Program-made: the position numbers and the translations under genes
Notes under the pieces: generated by a model
Databases searched by the model: none
What the model was told of the DNA's origin: nothing
What the model saw: only the letters and a program-made list of their open reading frames with translations
NCBI RefSeq assembly: GCF_034351645.1
Contig: NZ_CP133782.1
Location: 5,238,001-5,302,000 of the forward strand
Length of the DNA stretch: 64,000 bases
Source: Pseudomonas sp. DC1.2
Lineage (GTDB): Bacteria; Pseudomonadota; Gammaproteobacteria; Pseudomonadales; Pseudomonadaceae
Direction: 5' to 3'
Shown here: positions 19,902-29,806 of the stretch, in pieces
Numbering within the stretch: the stretch's first letter is position 1
Layout of the letters: each line of letters begins with the position of its first letter

Positions 19902-20936
19902 TCAGAAGTTATCCGGCGAGCGCGCCTTCTCCCGTGCGTGCTCGCGGCTGACCAACCCCTTGGTCACCAACTCCTTCAAACACATGTCCAACGTCTGCAT
20001 CCCCAAGTTCCCCCCGGTCTGAATCGACGAGTACATCTGCGCCACCTTGTCTTCGCGGATCAGGTTACGGATCGCCGAGGTGCCGAGCATGATTTCGTGC
20101 GCCGCAATCCGACCGCCACCGATCTTCTTGACCAGCGTCTGCGACACCACCGCCAGCAACGATTCGGACAGCATCGAGCGCACCATGGACTTCTCGTCAC
20201 CCGGAAACACGTCGACCACACGATCGATGGTTTTCGCCGCCGACGTGGTGTGCAGCGTGCCGAATACCAGATGCCCCGTCTCGGCGGCGGTCAATGCCAG
20301 GCGAATGGTTTCGAGATCCCTCATCTCTCCCACCAGAATCACATCCGGGTCTTCGCGCAGGGCCGAACGCAGGGCGGTGGCAAAACTGCGGGTATCGCGG
20401 TGAACTTCGCGCTGATTGATCAGGCATTTACGCGATTCGTGGACGAATTCAATCGGGTCTTCAATCGTAAGAATGTGGTGATGGCGATTGTTGTTGAGGT
20501 AATCAATCATCGCCGCCAGGGTCGTGGACTTGCCGGAGCCGGTAGGCCCCGTTACCAACACCAGGCCCCGAGGCGAATCGGTAATCTTGCGGAACACGTC
20601 GCCCATGCCCAGGTCGTCCATGTTCAAGACCTTTGACGGAATGGTACGAAACACCGCGCCAGCACCGCGATTCTGGTTGAACGCGTTGACCCGAAAGCGC
20701 GCGACACCGGGCACTTCGAAGGAAAAGTCGGTTTCCAGGTGTTTCTCGTAGTCCACCCGCTGGGTGTCGTTCATGATGTCGTAGATCAGCTCATGCACCT
20801 GTTTGTGGTCCAGGGCCGGCAGGTTGATACGCCGCACATCCCCGTCCACACGAATCATCGGTGGCAGGCCGGCAGACAGGTGCAGGTCGGACGCGCCCTG
20901 TTTGGCGCTGAAAGCCAGCAACTCAGTGATATCCAT
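19902..20936 (-). CDS. pilT: PilT, type IV pilus retraction ATPase
   Basis: A 344-residue secretion ATPase, identical in length to P. aeruginosa PilT. It has the N-terminal PAS-like domain (QGASDLHLSAGLPPMIRVDG), Walker A GPTGSGKST, Asp box, Walker B-like ILVGEMRDLETI, the His box TGHLVFGTLHT, and the PilT-type SAIRNLIRE motif needed for retraction. The start at 20936 (MDITELLAFSAK) is the conserved one. It is divergent from yggS with 56 bp between. pilU, normally next to pilT, is not in this window. Confidence 0.97.
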   Translation of the reverse strand: MDITELLAFSAKQGASDLHLSAGLPPMIRVDGDVRRINLPALDHKQVHELIYDIMNDTQRVDYEKHLETDFSFEVPGVARFRVNAFNQNRGAGAVFRTIPSKVLNMDDLGMGDVFRKITDSPRGLVLVTGPTGSGKSTTLAAMIDYLNNNRHHHILTIEDPIEFVHESRKCLINQREVHRDTRSFATALRSALREDPDVILVGEMRDLETIRLALTAAETGHLVFGTLHTTSAAKTIDRVVDVFPGDEKSMVRSMLSESLLAVVSQTLVKKIGGGRIAAHEIMLGTSAIRNLIREDKVAQMYSSIQTGGNLGMQTLDMCLKELVTKGLVSREHAREKARSPDNF

Positions 20937-20992
20937 AGCGCTCCTCAATTCCAGTAGAATGCCGCGAACCTTCAGACCGCTGGCGCCTCTTG

Positions 20993-21715
20993 ATGTCCAC
21001 GATAGCAGACAACATCGCACGGGTTAGTTCGCGTATTCACGCTGCCGCCATCGCCGCACAGCGCGACGAGCACAACGTTCAGCTTTTGGCCGTGAGCAAG
21101 ACCAAGCCCGCCCAAGCTCTGCGTGAAGCTCACGCCGCCGGCATTTGCGACTTTGGCGAGAACTATCTGCAAGAAGCCTTGACCAAACAGCTTGAATTGG
21201 CTGACCTGCCCTTGATCTGGCACTTCATCGGCCCCATTCAATCGAACAAGACGCGGGCTATCGCCGAACATTTCGCCTGGGTGCACTCTGTGGATCGTTT
21301 GAAAATCGCACAACGCCTTTCCGAGCAACGTCCCGCTGATTTGCCGCCGCTGAACATCTGCATCCAGGTCAACGTCAGCGGTGAGGCCAGCAAGTCCGGC
21401 TGCACCCCGGCTGATCTGCCGGCCCTGGCCAACGCCATCAGCGCCCTGCCGCGAATCAAACTGCGCGGGTTGATGGCGATTCCCGAGCCGACTGAAGATC
21501 GGGTCGCTCAGGACGCCGCGTTCGCCGCCGTGCAGCGCCTGCAAGCCAGCCTGAACCTGCCGCTCGACACTCTCTCCATGGGCATGAGCCACGACCTTGA
21601 GTCGGCCATCGCCATGGGCGCCACTTGGGTCCGCATCGGTACGGCCCTGTTTGGCGCCCGCGACTACGGCCAGCCGCCAATGGCTGACTCACTTATCCAT
21701 AAGGACCTGACATGA
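20993..21715 (+). CDS. yggS: YggS/PROSC pyridoxal phosphate homeostasis protein
   Basis: A 240-residue PLP-binding protein with an alanine-racemase-like TIM barrel. The PLP Lys is K36 in LLAVSKTKP, and the phosphate-binding end is SMGMSHDLESAIAMGATWVRIGTALFG. The family keeps PLP and keto-acid balance. The ATG at 20993 (MSTIADNI) was preferred to a TTG one codon before it. Its TGA overlaps the ATG of proC (ATGA). Confidence 0.95.
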   Translation: MSTIADNIARVSSRIHAAAIAAQRDEHNVQLLAVSKTKPAQALREAHAAGICDFGENYLQEALTKQLELADLPLIWHFIGPIQSNKTRAIAEHFAWVHSVDRLKIAQRLSEQRPADLPPLNICIQVNVSGEASKSGCTPADLPALANAISALPRIKLRGLMAIPEPTEDRVAQDAAFAAVQRLQASLNLPLDTLSMGMSHDLESAIAMGATWVRIGTALFGARDYGQPPMADSLIHKDLT

Positions 21716-22530
21716 GCAAGACTCGCATTGCCTTTATCGGTGCCGGCAACATGGCCGCCAGCCTGATCGGCGGCCTGCGCGCCAAAGGTCTGGACGCAGC
21801 GCAGATCCGCGCCAGCGATCCGGGCGCTGAAACCCGTGCTCGCGTTAACGCTGAACACGGCATCGACGTATTCGCCGACAACGCCGACGCCATTCTTGAC
21901 GCCGACGTCGTTGTACTGGCGGTCAAGCCACAGGCGATGAAAGCGGTGTGCGAAGCCATTCGCCCAAGCCTGAAACCGAATCAACTGGTGGTGTCCATTG
22001 CTGCCGGCATTACTTGCGCCAGCCTGAACAACTGGCTCGGCGCCCAGCCGATCGTGCGCTGCATGCCCAACACCCCGGCGCTGCTGCGTCAGGGCGTGAG
22101 CGGTTTGTTCGCCACGGCCCACGTGAGCGCCGAGCAACGCCAACAGGCGCAAGACCTGCTGTCGGCTGTCGGCGTCGCCTTGTGGCTGAATGAAGAACAG
22201 CAGTTGGATGCGGTCACCGCCGTCTCTGGCAGCGGTCCGGCGTATTTCTTCCTGCTGATCGAAGCCATGACCGCAGCCGGCGTCAAGCTCGGCCTGCCGG
22301 CCGACATCGCCGCCCAACTGACCCTGCAAACCGCACTCGGCGCTGCGCACATGGCGGTCGCCAGCGATGTCGACGCGGCCGAATTGCGCCACCGCGTCAC
22401 CTCGCCGGCGGGCACCACGGAAGCGGCCATCAAGTCGTTCCAGGCTGGCGGCTTCGAAGCGCTGGTAGAAAAAGCACTCACCGCCGCCGCACACCGCTCC
22501 GCCGAAATGGCCGAACAACTTGGTCGCTAA
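21712..22530 (+). CDS. proC: Pyrroline-5-carboxylate reductase
   Basis: A 272-residue NAD(P)H-dependent enzyme making proline from pyrroline-5-carboxylate. It has an N-terminal Rossmann motif FIGAGNMAASLIGGL, VVLAVKPQAM, and the C-terminal dimer domain with VSGSGPAYFFLLIEAM and RVTSPAGTTEAAI. It is translationally coupled to yggS and followed after 24 bp by the yggT-family gene. Confidence 0.97.
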   Translation: MSKTRIAFIGAGNMAASLIGGLRAKGLDAAQIRASDPGAETRARVNAEHGIDVFADNADAILDADVVVLAVKPQAMKAVCEAIRPSLKPNQLVVSIAAGITCASLNNWLGAQPIVRCMPNTPALLRQGVSGLFATAHVSAEQRQQAQDLLSAVGVALWLNEEQQLDAVTAVSGSGPAYFFLLIEAMTAAGVKLGLPADIAAQLTLQTALGAAHMAVASDVDAAELRHRVTSPAGTTEAAIKSFQAGGFEALVEKALTAAAHRSAEMAEQLGR

Positions 22531-22554
22531 TCAGTTCTTACGAAGGAATCAATG

Positions 22555-23142
22555 ATGCTCGGACTCAATGACGCTGCCATATTCGTGATTCAAACCCTAG
22601 GCAGTTTGTACCTGCTGATCGTGTTGTTGCGTTTCATCCTGCAAGTGGTGCGGGCGAACTTCTACAACCCGCTCTGCCAGTTCACCGTGAAAGCCACTCA
22701 ACCGCTGCTCAAACCACTGCGCCGGATCATCCCAAGCCTGTTTGGGCTCGACATGTCGTCGCTGGTGCTGGCGTTGATCGTGCAAATGGCGCTGTTCGCG
22801 GTCATCCTGCTGCTCAAAGGTTTCAGGGTGGACGTGCTGTTCCTGGTTCCGTGGGCGTTGATCGGCATCTTCTCGCTGTTTTTGAAAGTGCTGTTCTACG
22901 CAATGATCATCAGCGTGATTCTGTCCTGGGTCGCCCCGGACAGCCGCAGTCCGGCAGCGGAGCTGGTGTCGCAAATCACTGAGCCAGTCCTCGCGCCCTT
23001 CCGCCGACTCTTGCCAAACCTGGGCGGCCTCGATATTTCGCCGATCTTTGCGTTTATTGCCCTCCAGTTACTGCAAAGCTTCCTGATCCCGCGCCTGGCG
23101 TTCTGGACCTACATGCCGGACATGCTTTTCGGCCTGATCTGA
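22555..23142 (+). CDS. YggT family integral membrane protein
   Basis: About 195 residues in two YggT repeats, each a pair of membrane helices joined by a conserved ..P.L.PLRRIIPSLFGLD / P.LAPFRRLLPNLGGLD segment. YggT proteins lie beside proC/yggS in most gammaproteobacteria and have been tied to osmotic or cell-envelope functions; no enzyme activity is known. Two adjacent ATG codons exist (22552, 22555); the second is better spaced from AAGGA. Its TGA overlaps the ATG of the next gene. Confidence 0.9.
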   Translation: MLGLNDAAIFVIQTLGSLYLLIVLLRFILQVVRANFYNPLCQFTVKATQPLLKPLRRIIPSLFGLDMSSLVLALIVQMALFAVILLLKGFRVDVLFLVPWALIGIFSLFLKVLFYAMIISVILSWVAPDSRSPAAELVSQITEPVLAPFRRLLPNLGGLDISPIFAFIALQLLQSFLIPRLAFWTYMPDMLFGLI

Positions 23143-23438
23143 TGAGCTATTTTCGCTGGGACGGTGATGACCTGATTCTGGAGTGTCACCTGCAACCGGC
23201 AGCCCGCAGTGACGATTTCTGCGGGCTGCACGGTGACCGGCTGAAAATCCGCCTGACCGCGCCACCGGTTGAAGGCAAAGCCAATGCCTACCTGATGGCC
23301 TTTCTGGCCAAGGCGTTCGGGGTGTCCAAAAGCCAGGTGAGTTTGATCAGTGGCGAGTTGAACCGGCAGAAACGAGTGCGCATTTGCTCGCCGAAAAAGC
23401 TGCCGGAACTACCGGATTTTGGGCGCCCGGCAGTTTGA
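23142..23438 (+). CDS. DUF167/YggU family protein
   Basis: A 98-residue small basic protein with the DUF167 signature (LHGDRLKIRLTAPPVEGKANAYLMAFLAKAFGV and VSLISGELNRQKRVRI). It starts inside the yggT stop (TGATG). Function is unknown across the family. It closes the yggS-proC-yggT-yggU run. Confidence 0.92.
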   Translation: MSYFRWDGDDLILECHLQPAARSDDFCGLHGDRLKIRLTAPPVEGKANAYLMAFLAKAFGVSKSQVSLISGELNRQKRVRICSPKKLPELPDFGRPAV

Positions 23439-23490
23439 TCGCGTTGTCGTTCTTCGCGAACACGCCACGCCACCACAGGTGTCTGCATTC

Positions 23491-23520
23491 CAATGTGGGA
23501 GCGCGGCTAACCCGCAAAGG
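23491..23520. repeat. REP-like fragment
   Basis: AATGTGGGAGCGCGGCTAAC followed by CCGCAAAGG lies between the DUF167 gene and metX. It resembles the common TGTGGGAGC REP core, with a short GCGG/CCGC stem. The 183-bp gap 23439-23621 otherwise holds the presumed metX promoter; I see no SAM-riboswitch-like fold. Confidence 0.45.
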
Positions 23521-23621
23521 CCGTACCACGGTTTAACTGAATGAAATCAGGCCCGGCCTTCGCTTGCCGCTGGCCACACCGGTCTTTAGACTTACGCCTC
23601 ATTTCAACGAGAGCAGGGTCG

Positions 23622-24764
23622 ATGCCAACTGCCTTTCCCGCCGATTCTGTTGGTCTGGTGACGCCGCAAGTGGCGCACTTCAGCGAACCCCTGGCTCTGG
23701 CTTGCGGTCGTTCGCTGCCAGCCTATGACCTGATCTATGAAACCTACGGCACGCTAAACGCCACGGCGAGCAACGCCGTGCTGATCTGCCACGCCTTGTC
23801 CGGTCACCACCACGCGGCGGGTTTCCATAGCCCCGAGGACCGCAAACCCGGTTGGTGGGACAGCTGCATTGGTCCCGGCAAACCGATCGATACCCGCAAG
23901 TTCTTCGTGGTCAGCCTGAACAACCTCGGTGGTTGCAACGGTTCTACCGGGCCGAGCAGCCTCAACCCGGAAACCGGCAAGCCGTTTGGCGCCGATTTCC
24001 CGGTGCTGACCGTCGAAGACTGGGTCCACAGCCAAGCCCACCTCGCCGACCGCTTGGGCATCGCACAATGGGCCGCCGTGATCGGTGGCAGCCTGGGCGG
24101 CATGCAGGCGATGCAATGGAGCATCACTTACCCTGATCGCATCAGGCACTGCGTTGCCATTGCCTCGGCCCCCAAGCTCTCGGCGCAAAACATCGCATTT
24201 AACGAAGTGGCGCGTCAGGCGATCCTCACCGACCCCGACTTCCACGGCGGATCGTTCCAGGAAGCGGGGGTGATCCCCAAGCGCGGGTTGATGCTGGCGC
24301 GGATGGTCGGGCACATTACGTACCTGTCCGATGACTCGATGGGCGAAAAATTCGGCCGGGGCCTGAAGAGCGAGAAGCTCAACTACGACTTCCACAGCGT
24401 CGAATTTCAGGTCGAAAGCTACCTGCGCTATCAAGGGGAAGAGTTCTCCGGGCGCTTCGACGCCAACACCTATCTGCTGATGACCAAGGCCCTGGACTAC
24501 TTCGACCCGGCGGCGAACTTCGGTGACGACCTGGCAAAAACCTTCGCGCATGCCCAGGCCAGGTTTTGCGTCATGTCCTTCACCACCGACTGGCGCTTCT
24601 CCCCTGCCCGTTCGCGGGAACTGGTGGACGCGTTGATGGCGGCCAGGAAAGACGTCTGCTACCTCGAGATCGATGCTCCGCAAGGCCACGACGCCTTTCT
24701 GATTCCAATCCCGCGCTACTTGCAGGCGTTCAGCAACTACATGAACCGAATTCCGCTTATATGA
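23622..24764 (+). CDS. metX: Homoserine O-succinyltransferase MetX(S)
   Basis: A 380-residue alpha/beta-hydrolase acyltransferase for the first methionine-specific step. The nucleophile Ser157 lies in [12 protein letters not shown], and the C-terminal His in [11 protein letters not shown] completes the triad. In pseudomonads this MetX-fold enzyme uses succinyl-CoA; I infer this from the genus, not from the sequence alone. The ATG at 23622 ([11 protein letters not shown]) is the conserved start. metW follows after 25 bp, the usual metXW pair. Confidence 0.95.
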   Translation: MPTAFPADSVGLVTPQVAHFSEPLALACGRSLPAYDLIYETYGTLNATASNAVLICHALSGHHHAAGFHSPEDRKPGWWDSCIGPGKPIDTRKFFVVSLNNLGGCNGSTGPSSLNPETGKPFGADFPVLTVEDWVHSQAHLADRLGIAQWAAVIGGSLGGMQAMQWSITYPDRIRHCVAIASAPKLSAQNIAFNEVARQAILTDPDFHGGSFQEAGVIPKRGLMLARMVGHITYLSDDSMGEKFGRGLKSEKLNYDFHSVEFQVESYLRYQGEEFSGRFDANTYLLMTKALDYFDPAANFGDDLAKTFAHAQARFCVMSFTTDWRFSPARSRELVDALMAARKDVCYLEIDAPQGHDAFLIPIPRYLQAFSNYMNRIPLI

Positions 24765-24789
24765 GCCGTTATCACGTAGGGAGAAAGCC

Positions 24790-25410
24790 ATGAGAGCTGA
24801 TCTGGACATCATCCAGGAATGGATCCCTGCCGGCAGCCGCGTGCTCGACCTCGGCTGCGGCGACGGTGAGTTACTGACCTGGCTGCGCGACCACAAGCAA
24901 GTGACCGGCTACGGCCTGGAAAACGACGCGGACAACATCGCGCAGTGCGTGGCCAAGGGCATTAACGTCATTGAGCAGGACCTGGACAAGGGCCTGGGCA
25001 ACTTTGCCAGCAACAGTTTCGACATCGTGGTGATGACCCAGGCGCTGCAAGCCGTGCATTACCCGGACAAGATCCTCGACGAAATGCTGCGAGTCGGTCG
25101 TCAGTGCATCATCACCTTCCCCAACTTCGGCCACTGGCGCTGCCGCTGGTACTTGGCGAGCAAGGGTCGCATGCCGGTGTCCGACTTTCTGCCGTACACC
25201 TGGTACAACACGCCGAACATCCACTTCTGTACGTTCGAAGACTTCGAAGCGCTGTGCCGCGAACGCGAAGCCAAGGTCATTGATCGGCTTGCCGTAGATC
25301 AACAGCACCGGCACGGGTGGGCCAGTAAGCTATGGCCTAATCTGTTGGGTGAGATTGGTATCTACCGCGTCAGCAGTCCAGGGCTCACCGACCACAAGGT
25401 CGCAGTCTGA
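24790..25410 (+). CDS. metW: MetW, methyltransferase-fold partner of MetX
   Basis: A 206-residue protein with a SAM-type motif RVLDLGCGDGELL and the conserved ITFPNFGHWRCRWYL and FLPYTWYNTPNIHFCT segments. MetW forms a complex with MetX and stimulates its acyltransferase activity. GGGAGAAAGCC precedes the ATG. Confidence 0.95.
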   Translation: MRADLDIIQEWIPAGSRVLDLGCGDGELLTWLRDHKQVTGYGLENDADNIAQCVAKGINVIEQDLDKGLGNFASNSFDIVVMTQALQAVHYPDKILDEMLRVGRQCIITFPNFGHWRCRWYLASKGRMPVSDFLPYTWYNTPNIHFCTFEDFEALCREREAKVIDRLAVDQQHRHGWASKLWPNLLGEIGIYRVSSPGLTDHKVAV

Positions 25411-25433
25411 ACCACGACATTGCGAGGAGAACG

Positions 25434-25871
25434 ATGATGCATCGTTTAGCGTTGTTTCTACTTACCGTCTGCCTGAGCGTCAGCGCCATGGCCGCCGATG
25501 CCATCAAAGGCGAGCGCCAGGAAACCTTTGGCGACGTCACCGTACATTACAACACCTTCAACTCCACCTACTTGCAGCCGGACATCGCCAAGGCTGCCGA
25601 GTTGATCCGCAGCAAAAACCAGGGAGTGATCAACGTCTCGGTGGTCAAGGGCGGCAAGCCGCTGATCGCCAATGTCAGCGGCTCTGTCAAAGACCTGACC
25701 AGCAAGAGCGTCGCCCTCACCTTCCGCCAGATTACCGAGCCTGGTGCGGTCTACTACGTCGCCCAGTTCCCGGTGGCGCAGCAGGAAACCCGGACCTTTG
25801 AAATCAAGGTCCAGACCGGCGACACGGTTAACACCCTCCATTTCAACCAAGAGCTTTTTCCCGGCGAATGA
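25434..25871 (+). CDS. DUF4426 periplasmic protein
   Basis: A 145-residue exported protein of unknown function: signal peptide of about 21 residues ([19 protein letters not shown]), then a mostly beta-strand domain ([34 protein letters not shown]). The family is regularly found between metW and rdgB in Pseudomonas. Two tandem ATG codons follow AGGAG; either could be used. Its TGA overlaps the rdgB start. Confidence 0.88.
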   Translation: MMHRLALFLLTVCLSVSAMAADAIKGERQETFGDVTVHYNTFNSTYLQPDIAKAAELIRSKNQGVINVSVVKGGKPLIANVSGSVKDLTSKSVALTFRQITEPGAVYYVAQFPVAQQETRTFEIKVQTGDTVNTLHFNQELFPGE

Positions 25872-26464
25872 TGAACTTCACGCAACTCGTACTGGCCAGC
25901 CATAACGCCGGCAAACTCAAGGAACTCCAGGCCATGCTCGGCGAATCGGTGCAACTGCGCTCGGTCGGCGAGTTCAGCAGCGTCGAGCCTGAAGAAACCG
26001 GCCTGTCATTCGTTGAGAACGCCATCCTCAAGGCCCGCAATGCCGCTCGCCTCTCTGGCCTGCCGGCACTGGCCGATGATTCGGGGTTGGCGGTGGATTT
26101 CCTCGGCGGCGCACCGGGCATTTATTCTGCTCGCTACGCTGACGGCCAGTGCGATGCGGCGAACAACGCCAAGCTGCTCGAAGTGTTGAAAGACGTGCCG
26201 CAAGACAAGCGCGGCGCGCAGTTCGTCTGCGTTCTGGCACTGGTGCGGCATGCCGACGATCCGCTACCGATCCTTTGCGAAGGCTTGTGGCACGGGCGCA
26301 TTCTGCCCGCCGCCAGCGGAGCGCACGGTTTTGGCTACGACCCGCTGTTCTGGGTGCCAGAACGTGATTGCTCCAGCGCCGAGCTGAGTCCGAGCGACAA
26401 AAACCTCATCAGCCACCGCGCCCGCGCGATGGTTTTGCTGCGCCAGCGTCTGGGACTGAAATGA
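25868..26464 (+). CDS. rdgB: RdgB/HAM1, XTP/dITP diphosphatase
   Basis: A 198-residue house-cleaning nucleotidase removing ITP, dITP and XTP. Motifs [19 protein letters not shown] and GFGYDPLF are intact. It is coupled to the DUF4426 gene upstream and to hemW downstream (ATGA overlap). Two tandem ATG codons make the exact first residue uncertain by one. Confidence 0.96.
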   Translation: MMNFTQLVLASHNAGKLKELQAMLGESVQLRSVGEFSSVEPEETGLSFVENAILKARNAARLSGLPALADDSGLAVDFLGGAPGIYSARYADGQCDAANNAKLLEVLKDVPQDKRGAQFVCVLALVRHADDPLPILCEGLWHGRILPAASGAHGFGYDPLFWVPERDCSSAELSPSDKNLISHRARAMVLLRQRLGLK

Positions 26465-27666
26465 CCCACGACTCGTCCGCCTCGCCACTGATTTTCGGCG
26501 GCGATGCACACTCGCCCCGGGCCGCGCTGCCCACGCTGCCGCCCCTGGCGCTGTACATCCACATCCCGTGGTGTGTGCGCAAATGTCCTTATTGCGATTT
26601 CAACTCCCACACCGCCAGCCCCGTGCTGCCGGAGCAGGAATACGTCGACGCGTTGTTGGCCGATCTCGATCAGGATCTGCACGCGGTTTACGGCCGCGAG
26701 CTGAGTTCGATCTTCTTTGGCGGCGGCACGCCAAGCCTGTTTAGCGCAGAGGCGCTGGGGCGTTTGCTCGAAGGCGTGGAGCAACGGGTGAGGTTTGCCA
26801 GCGACATCGAAATCACCCTGGAAGCCAATCCGGGAACGTTCGAGCAGGAGAAGTTCGTAGCCTACCGGGCGCTGGGCATCAATCGCCTGTCGATCGGCAT
26901 CCAGAGCTTTCAGGAAGAAAAGCTCAAGGCGCTGGGGCGCATTCACAACGGTGACGAAGCGGTACGTGCCGCCGGCATGGCCCGTCAGGCCGGGTTCGAC
27001 AACTTCAACCTGGACCTGATGCACGGTTTGCCCGATCAGTCGCTGGACGACGCGTTGAGCGACCTGCGCCAGGCCATCGCGCTAAAGCCCACTCATCTGT
27101 CCTGGTATCAACTGACACTCGAACCCAACACCGTGTTCTGGAACCAGCCCCCGACGCTGCCGGAAGACGACACGCTGTGGGACATTCAGGAAGCCGGCCA
27201 GGCGCTGCTGGCCGAGCACGGTTACGCCCAGTACGAAGTCTCGGCCTATGCCCAACCCGGTCGTGCGGCGCGGCATAACCTGAATTACTGGAGTTTCGGC
27301 GACTTCATCGGCATCGGCGCTGGCGCCCACGGCAAACTCAGCCATCCGGACGGGCGTATCGTGCGCACCTGGAAGACGCGGCTGCCGAAGGACTACCTCA
27401 ACCCGGTCAAAAGCTTCAAGGCCGGCGAGAAAGCCCTGACCAACGATGAACTGCCCTTCGAGTTCCTGATGAACGCGTTACGCCTGACAGCAGGTGTGGA
27501 ATCGCGGCTGTACCCAGAGCGCACCGGCCTGCCGCTGGAAAGCCTTGCCGAAAGCCGCCTCGAAGCCGAACAAAGTGGGCTGTTGCAGGTCGAACCGACA
27601 CGTCTGGCGGCCACCGAGCGCGGACAACTGTTTCTCAATGACTTGCTGCAGACATTTCTGAGCTGA
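26461..27666 (+). CDS. hemW: HemW, radical SAM heme chaperone
   Basis: A 401-residue radical-SAM protein formerly called oxygen-independent coproporphyrinogen oxidase-like. It binds the cluster with CVRKCPYC (C-x3-C-x2-C), without the extra Cys typical of HemN. Conserved [27 protein letters not shown] and [22 protein letters not shown] are present. HemW is thought to insert heme in respiratory enzymes. The ATG at 26461 (MTHDSSASP) overlaps the rdgB stop. Confidence 0.95.
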   Translation: MTHDSSASPLIFGGDAHSPRAALPTLPPLALYIHIPWCVRKCPYCDFNSHTASPVLPEQEYVDALLADLDQDLHAVYGRELSSIFFGGGTPSLFSAEALGRLLEGVEQRVRFASDIEITLEANPGTFEQEKFVAYRALGINRLSIGIQSFQEEKLKALGRIHNGDEAVRAAGMARQAGFDNFNLDLMHGLPDQSLDDALSDLRQAIALKPTHLSWYQLTLEPNTVFWNQPPTLPEDDTLWDIQEAGQALLAEHGYAQYEVSAYAQPGRAARHNLNYWSFGDFIGIGAGAHGKLSHPDGRIVRTWKTRLPKDYLNPVKSFKAGEKALTNDELPFEFLMNALRLTAGVESRLYPERTGLPLESLAESRLEAEQSGLLQVEPTRLAATERGQLFLNDLLQTFLS

Positions 27667-27688
27667 TTTCAGCCTTAAGGGAACACCA

Positions 27689-28012
27689 ATGGATTTGATA
27701 CTCGACCTGCTCGCCACCGTGTCCCGCTGGAGCCGCAGCAATCTGTCGGAAATCTCCCTGGCGCTGGTGGGCTGCTTGCTGGTGCTGTTCGGCGCGGACA
27801 TCAAAGGTTGGGTCGATCAACGCCTGGGCAGCATCGCCGGTGCCTTGCGCGTCCCACTGATGGCCCTGCTCTGCATGATCGGCAGCGGCGCTGCGCTGAT
27901 CTACGCCACGCCCTGGATCGTTCGCGGGCTGAGCCAGTTCAACAACTACAGCCTGGCGCCGGTGTTGGTAGTGGTGCTGGTGTTGATCGGCGTAGTGGCA
28001 GACCGCCGCTAA
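27689..28012 (+). CDS. DUF3392 membrane protein
   Basis: A 107-residue protein of unknown function with three hydrophobic helices and a Pseudomonas-conserved GCLLVLFGADIKGWVDQRLGSIAGALRVP segment. It follows hemW by 22 bp and is followed by a terminator-like hairpin. Confidence 0.85.
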   Translation: MDLILDLLATVSRWSRSNLSEISLALVGCLLVLFGADIKGWVDQRLGSIAGALRVPLMALLCMIGSGAALIYATPWIVRGLSQFNNYSLAPVLVVVLVLIGVVADRR

Positions 28013-28035
28013 CCCCAAACGCATCACAAAACTAA

Positions 28036-28065
28036 TGTGGGAGCGCGCCCGCCCCCACAGTTTTT
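28036..28065 (+). terminator. Hairpin plus T-run after DUF3392 gene
   Basis: TGTGGG at 28036-28041 pairs with CCCACA at 28054-28059, followed by GTTTTT. The stem derives from a REP-like TGTGGGAGCG core. It separates the convergent DUF3392 and trmB genes. Confidence 0.7.
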
Positions 28066-28078
28066 ATTGCGTGACGGC

Positions 28079-28804
28079 TTAGGACTGTTTCTCGAACTTA
28101 AGATCCCACACGCCGTGCCCAAGACGTTCGCCGCGGCGTTCGAACTTGGTGATCGGGCGCTCGGTCGGGCGCGGCACACATTTGCCGTCCTCGGCCAGGT
28201 TGCGGTAACCCGGTGCGACGCTCATCACCTCCAGCATGTACTCGGCGTAAGGTTCCCAGTCGGTGGCCATGTGCAGCACACCGCCGACCTTCAACTTGCT
28301 ACGCACCAGCTCCGCGAACGAGGCTTGCACAATACGACGCTTGTGGTGACGGCTCTTGTGCCACGGATCAGGGAAAAACAGCATCAAGCGATCAAGGCTG
28401 TTATCGGCCACGCAGCGGTTGAGCACTTCGATCGCGTCGCAATCGTAGACCCGCAAGTTGGTCAGGCCCTGAGTCAGCACGCCATTGAGCAGCGCGCCGA
28501 CACCCGGACGGTGAACCTCGATACCAATGAAATCGTGTTCCGGCGAAGCAGCGGCCATTTCCAGCAGCGAATGGCCCATGCCAAAGCCGATTTCCAGGGA
28601 GCGCGGCGCCGAGCGGCCGAACACCTGATCGAAGTCCACCGGCGCATCGGCCAGCGGCAGGACGAACAGCGGCGTGCCCTGCTCCAGACCTTTTTGCTGA
28701 CCTTCGGTCATACGGCCCGCGCGCATCACAAAACTCTTGATGCGGCGGTGTTGGCGGTCTTCGCCTTCTTCCGGCTGGATAGGCGTGTCGTTTGATTCAG
28801 TCAT
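28079..28804 (-). CDS. trmB: tRNA (guanine-N7)-methyltransferase TrmB
   Basis: A 241-residue SAM-dependent enzyme making m7G46 in tRNA. It has [49 protein letters not shown] and the C-terminal [17 protein letters not shown]. The ATG at 28804 (MTESNDTP) was preferred to a TTG one codon upstream; AAGAG is placed before it. It lies nine bases after thiG and is probably cotranscribed with it. Confidence 0.96.
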   Translation of the reverse strand: MTESNDTPIQPEEGEDRQHRRIKSFVMRAGRMTEGQQKGLEQGTPLFVLPLADAPVDFDQVFGRSAPRSLEIGFGMGHSLLEMAAASPEHDFIGIEVHRPGVGALLNGVLTQGLTNLRVYDCDAIEVLNRCVADNSLDRLMLFFPDPWHKSRHHKRRIVQASFAELVRSKLKVGGVLHMATDWEPYAEYMLEVMSVAPGYRNLAEDGKCVPRPTERPITKFERRGERLGHGVWDLKFEKQS

Positions 28805-28813
28805 CAATGGCTC

Positions 28814-29608
28814 TTACTTGATCAGACCATCCAGCGGCGAGGAGGCGCTGGCATAGAGTTTTTTCGGCATACGGCCGGCGAGGTAGGCCAGACGACCTGC
28901 GACGATGGCGTGTTTCATGGCTTCAGCCATCATGATCGGCTGCTGAGCATGGGCGATGGCCGAGTTCATCAGCACCGCTTCGCAACCCAACTCCATGGCG
29001 ATGGTGGCGTCAGATGCCGTACCGACACCGGCATCCACCAATACTGGAATCTTGGCTTCTTCGAGGATGATCTGCAGGTTGTACGGATTGCAGATCCCCA
29101 GACCCGTGCCGATCAAACCGGCCAGCGGCATGACCGCGATGCAGCCGATTTCCGCGAGTTGACGGGCAATAATCGGGTCATCGCTGGTGTAAACCATGAC
29201 GTCGAAACCTTCCTTGACCAGCACTTCGGCGGCCTTGAGGGTTTCGATAACGTTGGGAAAAAGGGTTTTCTGGTCAGCTAGCACTTCCAGCTTCACCAGG
29301 TTGTGGCCCCCGAGAAGCTCACGGGCCAGGCGGCAAGTGCGCACAGCCTCAGTAGCGTCAAAGCAACCGGCGGTGTTCGGCAGAAAGGTGTAGCGATCCG
29401 GCGACAGGATTTCAAGCAGGTTCGGTTCGCCCGGGTTCTGCCCAAGGTTGGTGCGGCGCACGGCGAAGGTGACTATCTCTGCACCCGAGGCCTCGATGGC
29501 CAGACGAGTTTCTTCCATGTCGCGGTACTTGCCGGTGCCTACCAGCAAACGCGACTGGTAAGTACGACCGGCCAGGACGAAGGGCTTGTCGCTACGAACG
29601 ATGCTCAT
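28814..29608 (-). CDS. thiG: Thiazole synthase ThiG
   Basis: A 264-residue TIM-barrel enzyme forming the thiazole phosphate of thiamine from deoxyxylulose phosphate, dehydroglycine and ThiS thiocarboxylate. Visible are RLLVGTGKY, the Schiff-base Lys region [14 protein letters not shown], and the phosphate-binding [30 protein letters not shown] 198-bp spacer separates it from thiS, mostly a MITE-like element, where many genomes have a short gap. Confidence 0.97.
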   Translation of the reverse strand: MSIVRSDKPFVLAGRTYQSRLLVGTGKYRDMEETRLAIEASGAEIVTFAVRRTNLGQNPGEPNLLEILSPDRYTFLPNTAGCFDATEAVRTCRLARELLGGHNLVKLEVLADQKTLFPNVIETLKAAEVLVKEGFDVMVYTSDDPIIARQLAEIGCIAVMPLAGLIGTGLGICNPYNLQIILEEAKIPVLVDAGVGTASDATIAMELGCEAVLMNSAIAHAQQPIMMAEAMKHAIVAGRLAYLAGRMPKKLYASASSPLDGLIK

Positions 29609-29654
29609 GGGAAATCCTCTGTAGGGGTGAGGTTCTTGCAGAATTGCTTATTAA

Positions 29655-29803
29655 CCAAACGCGGTGAAAACGTCGCGAGCGAAGGAAAGACAAGGCAAAA
29701 GCAGTCTACGGGTTGTAAATGAGCATTCCGAGCCTGTTTTTAACGCAGTATTTCTTGCGTGCGCCAAAGGCGCCCAGCATGCAGCAGTTTTCACAGTGTT
29801 TGG
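29655..29803. mobile_element. MITE-like palindromic element between thiS and thiG
   Basis: Terminal inverted repeats CCAAACGCGGTGAAAAC (29655-29671) and the complement of CCAAACACTGTGAAAAC (29787-29803) match at 15 of 17 positions. The 149-bp interior holds no gene. It has a looser inner inverted pair around GCAGTCTAC / GTAAATGAGC (29701-29723) and a GCGCC-AAA-GGCGC hairpin (29761-29773). The right end stops three bases from the thiS TAG. It looks like a non-autonomous, hairpin-forming repeat; the family name is not known to me. Confidence 0.65.
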
Positions 29804-29806
29804 CGA

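Noticed and set aside
23439..23621. Possible SAM riboswitch before metX
   Set aside because: I looked for paired regions of known SAM riboswitch type and saw only a REP-like fragment.
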